Source: Ruminococcus sp.
GTDB taxonomy: Bacteria; Bacillota; Clostridia; Oscillospirales; Ruminococcaceae
Direction of reading: 5' to 3'
Length of the DNA: 64,000 nt
Assembly (NCBI GenBank): GCA_029062165.1
Contig: JAIDQQ010000024.1
Span: forward strand, 62,001 to 126,000
This document shows, one piece after another, positions 26,606 through 35,037 of the stretch. How positions within the stretch are numbered: position 1 is the first letter of the stretch; every line of letters begins with the position of its first letter. Below the pieces are notes generated by a model, which did not search any database, was not told where the DNA came from, and worked only from the letters and a program-made list of their open reading frames with translations. A program made the position numbers and the translations under genes.

Positions 26606-27124
26606 ATGTCTGTATATTTTAATTTCGGACTTGAATATGTACGTTTCCGTGAATATCAGATTGAAAATATTATAAGTTATATGCATAACGATTTGAATAT
26701 GAATAAGGACGATATTTCAGTACCGCCGGAGCGATTGACTATAAGTTATGGTGTCGCCGATAAAACCGGAAGAATAAGAGCATCTGTTCTTGAATGGAGC
26801 AGTTTTCAGAGCAGAGTTTTTTTCGACGATACCACGGAATACAACAGTATAGAAATAATCATATCTGTAGATACTAATTATTTCACCGCAAAGGGCGTAA
26901 AGAGTTGCGAAACCGGTACTATATCGGAGATAGAGTTTCCGCACGGTCTGCCCGATGACCGTTATTCATGGGACTGGTATGAACAACTTGCATATCAGGC
27001 TTGTGTTCTTCTCACCGACAGCAGAAGACTTACTGAATTTGCGGTCAGTGAAAATCAGAAAGACAAAACTTTCAATCTTTTTGAGAACGAAAAGGAAATA
27101 CTTTCGGAATATCAGAATACATAA
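26606..27124 (+). CDS. Unknown protein between cysE and cysS
   Basis: 172 residues from the ATG at 26606, chosen for the AAGGAG site ten bases upstream; the open frame extends further up without a ribosome site. The sequence is soluble, acidic and aromatic-rich ('LEYVRFREYQIENIISYMHN', 'DRYSWDWYEQLAYQACVLLT'). No membrane segment, signal peptide or motif of a family known to me. Its place between two cysteine genes under the same T-box may mean a cysteine-linked or simply co-transcribed role. A 7-bp hairpin TGCCGGT/ACCGGCA lies before it (26534-26560). Confidence 0.8.
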   Translation: MSVYFNFGLEYVRFREYQIENIISYMHNDLNMNKDDISVPPERLTISYGVADKTGRIRASVLEWSSFQSRVFFDDTTEYNSIEIIISVDTNYFTAKGVKSCETGTISEIEFPHGLPDDRYSWDWYEQLAYQACVLLTDSRRLTEFAVSENQKDKTFNLFENEKEILSEYQNT

Positions 27125-27146
27125 TTATAAAAAAGGAGTATTTATA

Positions 27147-28550
27147 ATGCAGTTATATAATTCACTTACACATAAAAAACAGGAATTTATTCCGCACGAA
27201 CAGGGCAAGGCAAGTATATATACCTGCGGACCTACCGTGTATCACTATGCACATATAGGAAATCTCCGCACTTATATCATGGAAGACGTCCTTGAAAAGT
27301 ATCTGCGTTTCACAGGTCTTGACGTCACAAGAGTAATGAACATAACAGACGTAGGACATCTTACAAGCGACGGCGACACCGGTGACGACAAAATGTTAAA
27401 AGGTGCAAAGCGTGAACATAAAACAGTCATGGAGATAGCACAGTTTTATACGGACGCATTTTTCAGCGACTGTAAGAAACTCAATATAAAAACACCTGAT
27501 GTTGTAGTACCGGCGACATCATATATAGACGAGTTCATAAGAGTTATACAGGTGCTTATCGATAAAGGTTATGCATACGAATCCGGCGGAAACATTTATT
27601 TTGATACGTCAAAACTTGAAAAGTACTATGTTTTCAACGATTTCAGGGAAGAAGATTTAGCAGTTGGAGTGCGTGAGGGTGTAGAAGAAGATTCCAATAA
27701 GCGAAACAAAGCGGATTTTGTATTATGGTTTACGAAGTCAAAATTTGACTCACAGGAACTTAAATGGGAAAGTCCGTTCGGTATAGGCTATCCGGGGTGG
27801 CATATAGAGTGTTCGTGTATAAGCATGAAGAATTTAGGCGAATATCTGGATATACACTGTGGTGGCATAGACAATGCATTTCCGCACCATACCAACGAAA
27901 TCGCACAGAGTGAGGCATATTTAGGTCATGAATGGTGTAACTACTGGTTTCACGTACACCATCTGAATACGAACAGCGGAAAAATGAGTAAATCAAAAGG
28001 CGAATTTCTTACGGTATCGCTACTTGAGGAAAAGGGCTATAATCCGATTGTATACAGATATTTCTGTTTACTGTCGCATTACAGGAAGTCTCTTGTATTC
28101 GACTGGGATAATCTCAACAATGCAGTGACCTCATATAATAAGATTATCGAAAAGACAGCACTTCTTCTGAATGACACTTCCGGAAATATTGACAGTACAG
28201 AATACGACAGACTTATGAAGAATTTCACAGACGCCCTCGACAATGACCTTAATACATCACTTGCGATAACGGCATTATATGATGTTCTGAAATCCGGAAC
28301 AAATTCCGTAACAAAAACTGCATTGATTAAGGAATTTGATAAAGTTTTAGGTCTCGACATAATAGAAAATGCCATGAAAGCGAATCAGGGCGAGGAGATA
28401 CCGGCAGAAATTCTTGAACTCGTCGAGGAAAGAAAGTCTGCCCGTAAGGAAAAGAATTTTGTACTTGCCGACGAGATACGGAATAAAATAACCGCACTCG
28501 GCTATGAAGTCCGTGAAACAAGGCAAGGAGTTGAAATAAGAAAAATATGA
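27147..28550 (+). CDS. cysS: Cysteinyl-tRNA synthetase (CysS)
   Basis: 467 residues from the ATG at 27147 (AAAAGGAG upstream). It charges tRNA-Cys. The HIGH-type motif 'YHYAHIGNLRTYI' (about 32-44), zinc-binding Cys in 'CGPTVY' and 'ECSCIS', and KMSKS as 'GKMSKSKGEFL' (about 280) are all present. It lies two genes after cysE, so the T-box controls both supply and charging of cysteine. Its stop overlaps the next start (ATGA). Confidence 0.97.
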   Translation: MQLYNSLTHKKQEFIPHEQGKASIYTCGPTVYHYAHIGNLRTYIMEDVLEKYLRFTGLDVTRVMNITDVGHLTSDGDTGDDKMLKGAKREHKTVMEIAQFYTDAFFSDCKKLNIKTPDVVVPATSYIDEFIRVIQVLIDKGYAYESGGNIYFDTSKLEKYYVFNDFREEDLAVGVREGVEEDSNKRNKADFVLWFTKSKFDSQELKWESPFGIGYPGWHIECSCISMKNLGEYLDIHCGGIDNAFPHHTNEIAQSEAYLGHEWCNYWFHVHHLNTNSGKMSKSKGEFLTVSLLEEKGYNPIVYRYFCLLSHYRKSLVFDWDNLNNAVTSYNKIIEKTALLLNDTSGNIDSTEYDRLMKNFTDALDNDLNTSLAITALYDVLKSGTNSVTKTALIKEFDKVLGLDIIENAMKANQGEEIPAEILELVEERKSARKEKNFVLADEIRNKITALGYEVRETRQGVEIRKI

Positions 28551-29041
28551 ATTTCAGAAAGGCGAAACAAGAAGATATTGATATTGTTTCCGGAATTTAC
28601 AGAAACGTTATAGGCGTTAATTATTCGCTTTGGACTGAAGACTATCCTACACGTGAAAATGCTGTGTGGGATTTCAGAAATGGAAATCTGTATATATTTG
28701 AGAATAACAATAAAATAATAGGTGCGTGTTCTGTTGAAACAGATAGCGTTTTTGAAAATAATGACTTCTGGAAAATAAATGACGGTACACAGTGTGAAAT
28801 TTCAAGAATAGTTATTGCACCTGAATATCAGGGAAACGGTTATGCAAAAATAATGTTGAAAAAACTTATTGAAACACTTGTTGAAAAGGGCTGTAAATCC
28901 GTGCATTTATTTGTAGTGAAAAGCAATATTCCGGCTTTGGAGACATATAAAAGTCTTGAATTTGATTTTGCCGAAGAGTGCAATATGTTCGGACATGAAT
29001 ATTTTGCTATGGAGTACATTGAAGATGGGAAAGAGGGATAA
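28547..29041 (+). CDS. GNAT-family N-acetyltransferase
   Basis: 164 residues with the GNAT fold. The acetyl-CoA pyrophosphate loop is 'IVIAPEYQGNGYAKIMLKKL' (about 86-105), a Q-x-x-G-x-G/A motif. A later strand 'CKSVHLFVVKSNIPALETYK' fits the motif B region. The substrate (protein, amine or other) cannot be told. Its start overlaps cysS. Confidence 0.85.
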   Translation: MNFRKAKQEDIDIVSGIYRNVIGVNYSLWTEDYPTRENAVWDFRNGNLYIFENNNKIIGACSVETDSVFENNDFWKINDGTQCEISRIVIAPEYQGNGYAKIMLKKLIETLVEKGCKSVHLFVVKSNIPALETYKSLEFDFAEECNMFGHEYFAMEYIEDGKEG

Positions 29042-29042
29042 A

Positions 29043-29828
29043 ATGGCAAGAATATATCCGCTTTTCAGTTCCAGTAAAGGAAATTCCTACTTTATCGGGA
29101 CTGAAAAGTGTGGAATACTTATTGACTGTGGTGTGAGTTTCAGGAGACTTTCAACAGCACTTACTGCAAACAGGATACCGGTTACAGCAATACAGGGAGT
29201 ATTCATAACTCACGAACACAGCGACCATGTTTCCGGATTAAAAGTCCTTACGAATAAAACAGGTATAACAGTTTACGGTACGAAAAAAACGCTCCGGAAG
29301 TTATGCGATGATGATAAAATTTCCCCGAAGTCGAGAGTAATAGAGGTGAAGAAAAGTATAGTCTGTGCGGATATGGAAATAAATTCGTTCAGAATATCCC
29401 ACGATGCTATAGACCCATGCGGTTACAGGGTACATACTTCCGACGATAAATATTGTGCAGTATGTACCGATACAGGCGTAATAACTCCGGAAGCGGAAAA
29501 GGCACTGAAAGGCTGTAAAATGGTACTTCTCGAATCGAATTACGACGAGAATATGTTACGACAGGGAAATTATCCGTTTCACCTGAAACAGCGTATACTT
29601 TCGGAAACCGGACATCTTTCAAATGAAGCCTGTACCACACAGATAGGAAGACTGATAGAAAAAGGTACAACGTATATAGTATTAGGGCATTTAAGTCAGG
29701 AAAACAATACCCCACAGACAGCATTTGCGACGGCAAGGAAATTTCTTGACAAAAAATATAAATTCAATAAGGATTACATAATGGGCGTAGCACCAGTCGA
29801 GACAAATGGAGGGGCGGTTATTTTTTGA
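29043..29828 (+). CDS. MBL-fold metallohydrolase, YycJ/WalJ type
   Basis: 261 residues from the ATG at 29043, one base after the GNAT stop. The metallo-beta-lactamase motif is 'ITHEHSDHVSGL' (about 56-67), with 'FSSSKGNSYFIGTE' at the N-terminus typical of YycJ/WalJ. Further ligands lie in 'SHDAIDPCGY' and 'LGHLSQENN'. The next gene is rlmH, an order also seen near walJ in Bacillus, which supports the assignment. Such proteins are exonuclease-like phosphodiesterases; the role is not established here. Confidence 0.85.
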   Translation: MARIYPLFSSSKGNSYFIGTEKCGILIDCGVSFRRLSTALTANRIPVTAIQGVFITHEHSDHVSGLKVLTNKTGITVYGTKKTLRKLCDDDKISPKSRVIEVKKSIVCADMEINSFRISHDAIDPCGYRVHTSDDKYCAVCTDTGVITPEAEKALKGCKMVLLESNYDENMLRQGNYPFHLKQRILSETGHLSNEACTTQIGRLIEKGTTYIVLGHLSQENNTPQTAFATARKFLDKKYKFNKDYIMGVAPVETNGGAVIF

Positions 29829-30301
29829 TTACGATAAATTTAATAGTCATAGGAAAACTTAAAGAGGAATATCTTCGGAGTGCCTGTGCGGAATATATAA
29901 AAAGACTTTCGAGATACTGTAATTTTGAAATCCACGAACTTGACGAGTGCCGACTAAGTGAAAATCCGTCAGAAAAGGAAATAAATTCGGCATTACAGAA
30001 AGAGGCGGTACAGATAAAAAAGTATCTGAAAGGTATGATAATACCATTGTGCATAGAGGGAAAACAACTCACGAGTGTAAAGTTTTCTGAAAAAATAACG
30101 TCAGCCGGTGTGAACGGTTTCAGTGCGGTGACTTTCATAATCGGAAGTTCTTTCGGACTTGCACCGGAAATAAAGTCTATGGGAAATTTAAAACTTTCGA
30201 TGTCGGATATGACTTTTCCGCACCAGTTGGCGAGGGTCATGTTACTGGAGCAGGTTTACAGGGCTTTTCAGATTGCAGAGGGCGGAAAATATCATAAATA
30301 G
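29825..30301 (+). CDS. rlmH: 23S rRNA pseudouridine-1915 N3-methyltransferase (RlmH)
   Basis: 158 residues. RlmH is a small SPOUT methyltransferase acting on assembled ribosomes. The N-terminus 'INLIVIGKLKEEYLRSACAE' and YIKRLSRY stretch, 'FIIGSSFGLAPEI' (SAM-binding knot) and the end 'LLEQVYRAFQIAEGGKYHK' are diagnostic. It uses a TTG start that overlaps the stop of the preceding gene (TTGA). Confidence 0.95.
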   Translation: MITINLIVIGKLKEEYLRSACAEYIKRLSRYCNFEIHELDECRLSENPSEKEINSALQKEAVQIKKYLKGMIIPLCIEGKQLTSVKFSEKITSAGVNGFSAVTFIIGSSFGLAPEIKSMGNLKLSMSDMTFPHQLARVMLLEQVYRAFQIAEGGKYHK

Positions 30302-30309
30302 GTGATAAT

Positions 30310-30627
30310 ATGGCAGTGGATTTATTAAGATTTGATGGCGATTGCAACGACAAAAAAAGTGAAATAATTTATAGTTATCCGGTTGCACCTGAAAAATATT
30401 TCAGAAGTGTATGGGAAGTCGGCATTTCTGAAACTGGCTTGAAATTATTCAGGGACGAAGGAAGTTTCACGCCTAATCAGAAAGATGAAGTAATTGACGA
30501 ACTTAATAAACTGATGAAATGGTGCGATAAAAATAATCATTTAAGAATGCACAGCCGGATTGAAGAATTAATTGAAGTCATTCAGAAAGAGTCAATGAAA
30601 GGCAATGAACCTTTTTATATTTTTTAA
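30310..30627 (+). CDS. Small unknown protein
   Basis: 105 residues, soluble, no signal peptide. It is likely helical in its C-terminal half ('KDEVIDELNKLMKWCDKNNH'). I do not recognise a family. It starts 8 bases after the rlmH stop with a weak AGGTGAT site and lies before the CPBP protease gene. Confidence 0.72.
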   Translation: MAVDLLRFDGDCNDKKSEIIYSYPVAPEKYFRSVWEVGISETGLKLFRDEGSFTPNQKDEVIDELNKLMKWCDKNNHLRMHSRIEELIEVIQKESMKGNEPFYIF

Positions 30628-30670
30628 AGTTATATAATAAATAAGCACAAACCTGAAAGGAGGAACATAT

Positions 30671-31828
30671 ATGAACGAAGAATACTACAGAGCGGAAATA
30701 TCTTTACTTAACAATGAGATATACAGACTTAACAGGAAGATTGCGGAAGAACAGAAAAATAAATCTCCTGATAAAATGAATCCGTTTGACAATCCGACAG
30801 AATATCCGGAATTCAGTGGTGACTATTCCGACATAATGCCGGAACTTGATGCACCTGACTGTAAAATACCGCTTGAACCTGAACTCGCTGAACGTCGTAA
30901 AATAAGACGTTTTTATTCGGTAGGCGGTTGGTGCGTACTCGGACAGTTTTTTATCAGTAATCTTCTTACATATGCAATAATATATATATTGCGTATGATA
31001 ATAGGTTCGATTAACAATGACGTTGATGCGGAAACAATATTTTCATATATAGAAGGCTCTTCGATATTTGCCGGAATAAATACAATTGCCTTTATTATTT
31101 CAAATATAGGTTTTGCGTTTATGGGAATGAAAATGGCACATATTCCGAAAAATCAGCTTGTCCGGACACGTAATTTCAGTTTCGGGAAAGCCTTACAGTA
31201 TTGTCTGATAGCGTTTTTTCTATGGGAATTTTCTGCGATAGTTGCAGGGGCAATAGACAGTATTTTTGTAAAGTATGGCTATACAACGGATGTCATGGAA
31301 ATGGACGGCATAGCGGTTACGGGTACGGGCTGGGCGATAATGACAGTTTATACCTGTATAATAGCACCGATTACCGAGGAAATGTTTTTCAGAGGTATGC
31401 TTTTAAGGACTTTTTCACGGAGTAATCAGCGTTTTGCGGTATTTGCGACGGCGTTTTTTTTCGGAATATCGCACCATAATATACCACAGTTTACACTGGC
31501 ATTCATAATGGGAGTTTTCCTTGCACATATCACACTGAAACATAATTCAATACTTCCGGCAGTAATCGTACACATTTTTGTCAATACGTCGTCTACACTT
31601 ATGGCGTATATAGAAGAGTTTGCCGGATATATATTTACGTCAATGCTTATACTTGTGATTGCCGTCATGGGATTTTTTCTGTTATTTATATTCCGTGAAA
31701 ATAACAAGATACCGGCAACAACTCCGGCACAGTCGAGACGAGGTATTACAGTAGCGAGAAGTTCAGTTATGTTTATGCTTTCAGTATTCATACAGGTTAT
31801 ATATACAGTATTATTGATATTTATGTAA
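30671..31828 (+). CDS. CPBP-family intramembrane metalloprotease
   Basis: 385 residues. A short N-terminal coiled coil and acidic linker (about 1-75) precede about eight membrane helices. CPBP/Abi motif 1 is 'APITEEMFFRGMLLRTF' (EExxxR, about 234-250), motif 2 'FFFGISHHN' and a third His in 'VIVHIFVNT'. The family includes CAAX-prenyl-type proteases and bacteriocin self-immunity proteins. The N-terminal extension is longer than in typical members. A hairpin at 31833 ends the cysE transcription unit. Confidence 0.9.
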   Translation: MNEEYYRAEISLLNNEIYRLNRKIAEEQKNKSPDKMNPFDNPTEYPEFSGDYSDIMPELDAPDCKIPLEPELAERRKIRRFYSVGGWCVLGQFFISNLLTYAIIYILRMIIGSINNDVDAETIFSYIEGSSIFAGINTIAFIISNIGFAFMGMKMAHIPKNQLVRTRNFSFGKALQYCLIAFFLWEFSAIVAGAIDSIFVKYGYTTDVMEMDGIAVTGTGWAIMTVYTCIIAPITEEMFFRGMLLRTFSRSNQRFAVFATAFFFGISHHNIPQFTLAFIMGVFLAHITLKHNSILPAVIVHIFVNTSSTLMAYIEEFAGYIFTSMLILVIAVMGFFLLFIFRENNKIPATTPAQSRRGITVARSSVMFMLSVFIQVIYTVLLIFM

Positions 31829-31832
31829 TTTA

Positions 31833-31867
31833 AAGGCGGTCAGTATTTTATTGACCGCCTTGTTTTT
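31833..31867. terminator. Terminator between the cysE unit and dpaB (convergent)
   Basis: 10-bp stem AAGGCGGTCA / TGACCGCCTT (31833-31842, 31852-31861) and GTTTTT. The gene on the minus strand (dpaB) ends at the same place. Confidence 0.85.
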
Positions 31868-32463
31868 CAGTCGGAACGGTGATATATGACAGGTCTTGAC
31901 TGTATGCCATTCAGGGCGGAGGAAATAGTTTCCGGTATCATGGAAAATTCTGCAACAAGTGAGGCTGGTTTGTTTTTACAGTCGTCCTGTAGCATAGGTA
32001 CAAAATAGTAATTTTTTCTGTTGAAGAGTTCGCCTATATTTTTCGCTGACCCTGAAAGAGAATCATTGGAGGCTATCGCAAGAACTACAGGTTTACCGCT
32101 CCTCAAATGCGACTTGACAGCCATTGTAACTGCTGTATCGGTTATACTGTTTGCGAGTTTTGAAGCGGTATTCGATGTGCAAGGTGCTACTATCATGATG
32201 TCGGTCATATTTTTAGGTCCTATAGGTTCGGCGTCTGTTATGGACATAATTACATCTCTTCCGGCTATTTCAGACAGTTTTTTAATATTTTCGTCTGCCG
32301 TACCGAAACGTGTAGATGTTCCGGAAGCGTTTTCCGACATTATGGGTATTATTTCCGCACCCATATTTTTCAGAATTTCCGCCTGCTCAAAACATTTTGC
32401 GAAAGTACAGAATGAACCGGTCATAGCGAATCCTATTTTAAGACCGCTGAAAATTTCACTCAT
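31867..32463 (-). CDS. dpaB: Dipicolinate synthase subunit B (DpaB/SpoVFB)
   Basis: 198 residues, flavoprotein fold of the DpaB family. With DpaA it makes dipicolinate, the spore-core calcium chelator. Visible: 'GLKIGFAMTGSFCTFAKCFE' at the N-terminus and 'DIMIVAPCTSNTASKLANSI' (about 88-107), the phosphate-binding loop of the Pfam flavoprotein family. Its start overlaps the dpaA stop (ATGA). It supports a sporulating lifestyle. Confidence 0.93.
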   Translation of the reverse strand: MSEIFSGLKIGFAMTGSFCTFAKCFEQAEILKNMGAEIIPIMSENASGTSTRFGTADENIKKLSEIAGRDVIMSITDAEPIGPKNMTDIMIVAPCTSNTASKLANSITDTAVTMAVKSHLRSGKPVVLAIASNDSLSGSAKNIGELFNRKNYYFVPMLQDDCKNKPASLVAEFSMIPETISSALNGIQSRPVIYHRSD

Positions 32464-33323
32464 TTATAAAAACCCCTTTCTTCGATAATTCCGGCTATAG
32501 TTTCGGCTATAAATTCTCCGGAAGTAACCGGAGCTGTTTTCCCTGGTATACCTAAAGCCCATATTACTTTTTTACCGAGTATTGTCGCCGACTTGAAATC
32601 TATTCCGCCTGGTTTAGATGCAAGGTCAATGAAAAGTGTATCATCACTGAAACGTTTCAATAATTCGTTATCGAAAATCATTTCAGGTACTGTATTGAAT
32701 ACAAGTTTGTAATCAGTCGTCATATTTTCCGTGAAAACCGGTCTGATACCTGCCATACGTGCTTTTGCAGAGCCTTTTTCATTGTGTACGGCAACAGTTA
32801 TGTTACTTCCGAACCCTTTCAGAATTTCCGCTAATGATGTTCCTATTCTGCCCATACCTACTATGAGAACGTCCAGACCGTTCAATGTAACCGGCAGTTC
32901 ACTAAGGGCAATTTCAACAGCACCCTCGGCGGTAGGTATGGCGTTTTTAAGACTTAAATCTTCGCATTTCATGTAGTCAATTATTTCGTGTTCCGGAAAA
33001 ACATCCGATAATCTTTTATCGTATTTTCCGACGAATACAACACCGTCAGGTTTAAGAAGTCTCCGTATTTCTTCGGGATTTATTTCCGTATCGCTGAACG
33101 GTGCTTTAATACTGCCGTTTTCGTCGAGAGGTGGCACAGGCAGTACCACAAAATCATAAAAGCCGTTTGTATCGGTTACGGCTTGTTTGAGATTGTTTTT
33201 TTCGTTTATCGAATCGGCGGAAAATCCCATGACATAAGTATTATATACCGCTGAAAGTTTTCCGGCACAATATATCTGACGCATATCGCCACCGGAAACG
33301 AGTATTCTTATTTTATCTTTCAT
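32460..33323 (-). CDS. dpaA: Dipicolinate synthase subunit A (DpaA/SpoVFA)
   Basis: 287 residues from the ATG at 33323, where GGAGA lies 5-6 bases upstream; the open frame runs another ~40 codons without a ribosome site. An N-terminal DpaA domain ('RILVSGGDMRQIYCAGKLS', 'EHEIIDYMKCEDLSLKNAIP') is followed by a Rossmann domain with 'VLIVGMGRIGTSLAEILKGF'. The last part, 'FIDLASKPGGIDFKSA', is typical. It dehydrogenates the dihydrodipicolinate-pathway intermediate with NADP. Confidence 0.94.
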   Translation of the reverse strand: MKDKIRILVSGGDMRQIYCAGKLSAVYNTYVMGFSADSINEKNNLKQAVTDTNGFYDFVVLPVPPLDENGSIKAPFSDTEINPEEIRRLLKPDGVVFVGKYDKRLSDVFPEHEIIDYMKCEDLSLKNAIPTAEGAVEIALSELPVTLNGLDVLIVGMGRIGTSLAEILKGFGSNITVAVHNEKGSAKARMAGIRPVFTENMTTDYKLVFNTVPEMIFDNELLKRFSDDTLFIDLASKPGGIDFKSATILGKKVIWALGIPGKTAPVTSGEFIAETIAGIIEERGFYK

Positions 33324-33409
33324 ATAATTCTCCATTCTGCCGTATGAACGGCTTACAGAAAAAATTTTTTCTGCTGTATTATATGAAATTCCCATACAAT
33401 AGTGTGCAT

Positions 33410-33441
33410 AAAAAGAGCGTGTCCGCTCGTAAGTGGACACG
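33410..33441 (-). terminator. Terminator of the pheA-metH-prfB unit
   Basis: On the minus strand stem CGTGTCC / GGACACG (33441-33435, 33424-33418) extended by weaker pairs, then GCTCTTTTT. Confidence 0.8.
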
Positions 33442-33888
33442 TTATAAATATTTATATCCTGTTTTTTCTTTCCAGCCGTCGCCTATGAATATCTGACAGA
33501 TTTCTTCAAGCCTTTCGACTTTGGAGTTAAGTTTTTTTGATTCTCCGGAAAGTTTTTCGTTCTGTTCTTTGAGACCTGCAATTTGTTCTTTAAGATTTAC
33601 AATACTATCCGTCAGATTTTTTTTCCATTCTTTAACGTCGTCCGCCGTGACAGTCGGATTTTCTTTTATAATATCGTCGTCGGATTTTCCGTTTATAGAT
33701 TCAATAGCAATCTTTTCTTTGAAATCATCTGTATAAACCATGCCTTCGGGTTTAGGTTTTGATTCAGGTTTTTCAGGTTCGGGAGGCTTTTCGGATTCAG
33801 GTTCAGACGGTGGGTCTTTCGGTTTTAATTTGTTGACAATCATGAAAAAAATTCCCATTATCAACAGCCATATGATAAAATCACCCAT
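33442..33888 (-). CDS. Membrane-anchored protein with IS3 OrfA-like helix-turn-helix and coiled coil
   Basis: 148 residues. One N-terminal membrane helix (about 3-19) is followed by a Pro/Glu/Lys-rich spacer ('PSEPESEKPPEPEKPESKPK'). Then comes 'YTDDFKEKIAIESINGKSDD', a region like the helix-turn-helix of IS3 OrfA ('F+.k...a...g...' then 'V..WKK'), here with 'DVKEWKKNLTDSIVNLKEQI', and a coiled coil. The fold match suggests a domesticated transposase-OrfA-type domain tethered to the membrane. No transposase OrfB or IS end is visible. It follows prfB closely but has a weak ribosome site. Confidence 0.6.
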   Translation of the reverse strand: MGDFIIWLLIMGIFFMIVNKLKPKDPPSEPESEKPPEPEKPESKPKPEGMVYTDDFKEKIAIESINGKSDDDIIKENPTVTADDVKEWKKNLTDSIVNLKEQIAGLKEQNEKLSGESKKLNSKVERLEEICQIFIGDGWKEKTGYKYL

Positions 33889-33897
33889 TTTTGCGGA

Positions 33898-35016
33898 TTA
33901 CTTTTCAAGTGTACCGTGTGACAGCGATTTCAGATAGGCATTTATAAATCCGTCAATATCGCCGTCCATGACCGCCTGAATGTTACCGTTCTCGAAGCCT
34001 GTGCGGTGGTCTTTTGCGAGTGTGTAAGGCATGAATACATAAGAACGTATCTGCGAACCCCATGCGATTTCACGCTGTACGCCTTTTATGTCCTCTATTT
34101 TTTCGAGGTGTTCACGTTCCTTTATCTCGACGAGTTTTGAACGTAACATTTTCATAGCGTAGTCTTTATTCTGATACTGACTTCTTTGTGTCTGACAAGA
34201 AACTACTATACCTGTCGGCTTATGGATAAGACGTACTGCGGAGCTGGTCTTGTTTACTTTCTGACCACCCGCACCGCTTGACCGGTAAACTTCCATTTCA
34301 ATATCTTCCGGACGTATATCGACTTCTATAGAGTCGTCGATTTCCGGCATTACTTCGAGTGCCGCAAATGATGTATGTCTTCTTCCGGAAGCGTCAAAAG
34401 GTGAAATTCTTACAAGACGGTGTACACCGGATTCAGATTTCATATAACCGTATGCGTTATCGCCCTCAATGAGTATTGATGCCGATTTCATACCGGCATC
34501 GTCGCCGTCGAGATAGTCCATGAGAGTTACTTTGTAGTTATGACGTTCTGCCCAGTGATTGTACATTCTGTAAAGCATTTCCGCCCAGTCTTGAGCCTCT
34601 GTGCCACCTGCTCCGGCATGGAACGTAAGTATAGCGTTTGCACTGTCGTATTCACCTGTGAGAAGTGTGGAAAGTTTTTCTTCTTCGAGTTTACGCTTGA
34701 ATGTTTCGGAATCTGCTTTTATTTCCTCAACAGAACTATCATCATCTTCTTCAATTGATAACTCAATGAGAGTTATTAAATCTTCGAGACTGTCATTAAG
34801 TTTATTGAATTTTTCTATTTTTCTTTCGAGAGCCTTTGTTTCACGAAGTACTTTCTGTGAGTTTTCGAGGTCATCCCAGAAACCGTCCGTAGCAGTTTCC
34901 GCATTGAGTTCCGCAATACGTTCCTTAGCTTTCTGTATGTTGAGAACGTCAGCGAGTTCGGTCATTTCTTTTCTGTAACCGGTCATTTCAACCCTTAAAT
35001 CATCAAGTATAATCAT
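33898..35016 (-). CDS. prfB: Peptide chain release factor 2 (PrfB)
   Basis: 372 residues. RF2 ends translation at UGA and UAA. 'RISPFDASGRRHTSFA' (SPF stop-recognition tripeptide, about residue 200) and 'SSGAGGQKVNKTSSAVR' (the GGQ catalytic motif, about 245) are present. Unlike many bacteria, the frame is continuous through the N-terminal region 'ELADVLNIQKAKERIAELNA'; there is no in-frame stop and no programmed +1 frameshift site. It is third in the pheA-metH-prfB order, 22 bases after metH. Confidence 0.96.
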   Translation of the reverse strand: MIILDDLRVEMTGYRKEMTELADVLNIQKAKERIAELNAETATDGFWDDLENSQKVLRETKALERKIEKFNKLNDSLEDLITLIELSIEEDDDSSVEEIKADSETFKRKLEEEKLSTLLTGEYDSANAILTFHAGAGGTEAQDWAEMLYRMYNHWAERHNYKVTLMDYLDGDDAGMKSASILIEGDNAYGYMKSESGVHRLVRISPFDASGRRHTSFAALEVMPEIDDSIEVDIRPEDIEMEVYRSSGAGGQKVNKTSSAVRLIHKPTGIVVSCQTQRSQYQNKDYAMKMLRSKLVEIKEREHLEKIEDIKGVQREIAWGSQIRSYVFMPYTLAKDHRTGFENGNIQAVMDGDIDGFINAYLKSLSHGTLEK

Positions 35017-35037
35017 AAAAATATAACCTTTCTTTAA

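Noticed and set aside
33442..33888. Remnant of an IS3 insertion sequence
   Set aside because: No OrfB, inverted ends or target duplications, and the protein has a membrane helix in frame; treated as a domesticated-type gene instead.
34880..35016. Programmed +1 frameshift in prfB
   Set aside because: The reading frame is continuous from ATG through the GGQ domain and no in-frame TGA with a CTT context is present near codon 25.
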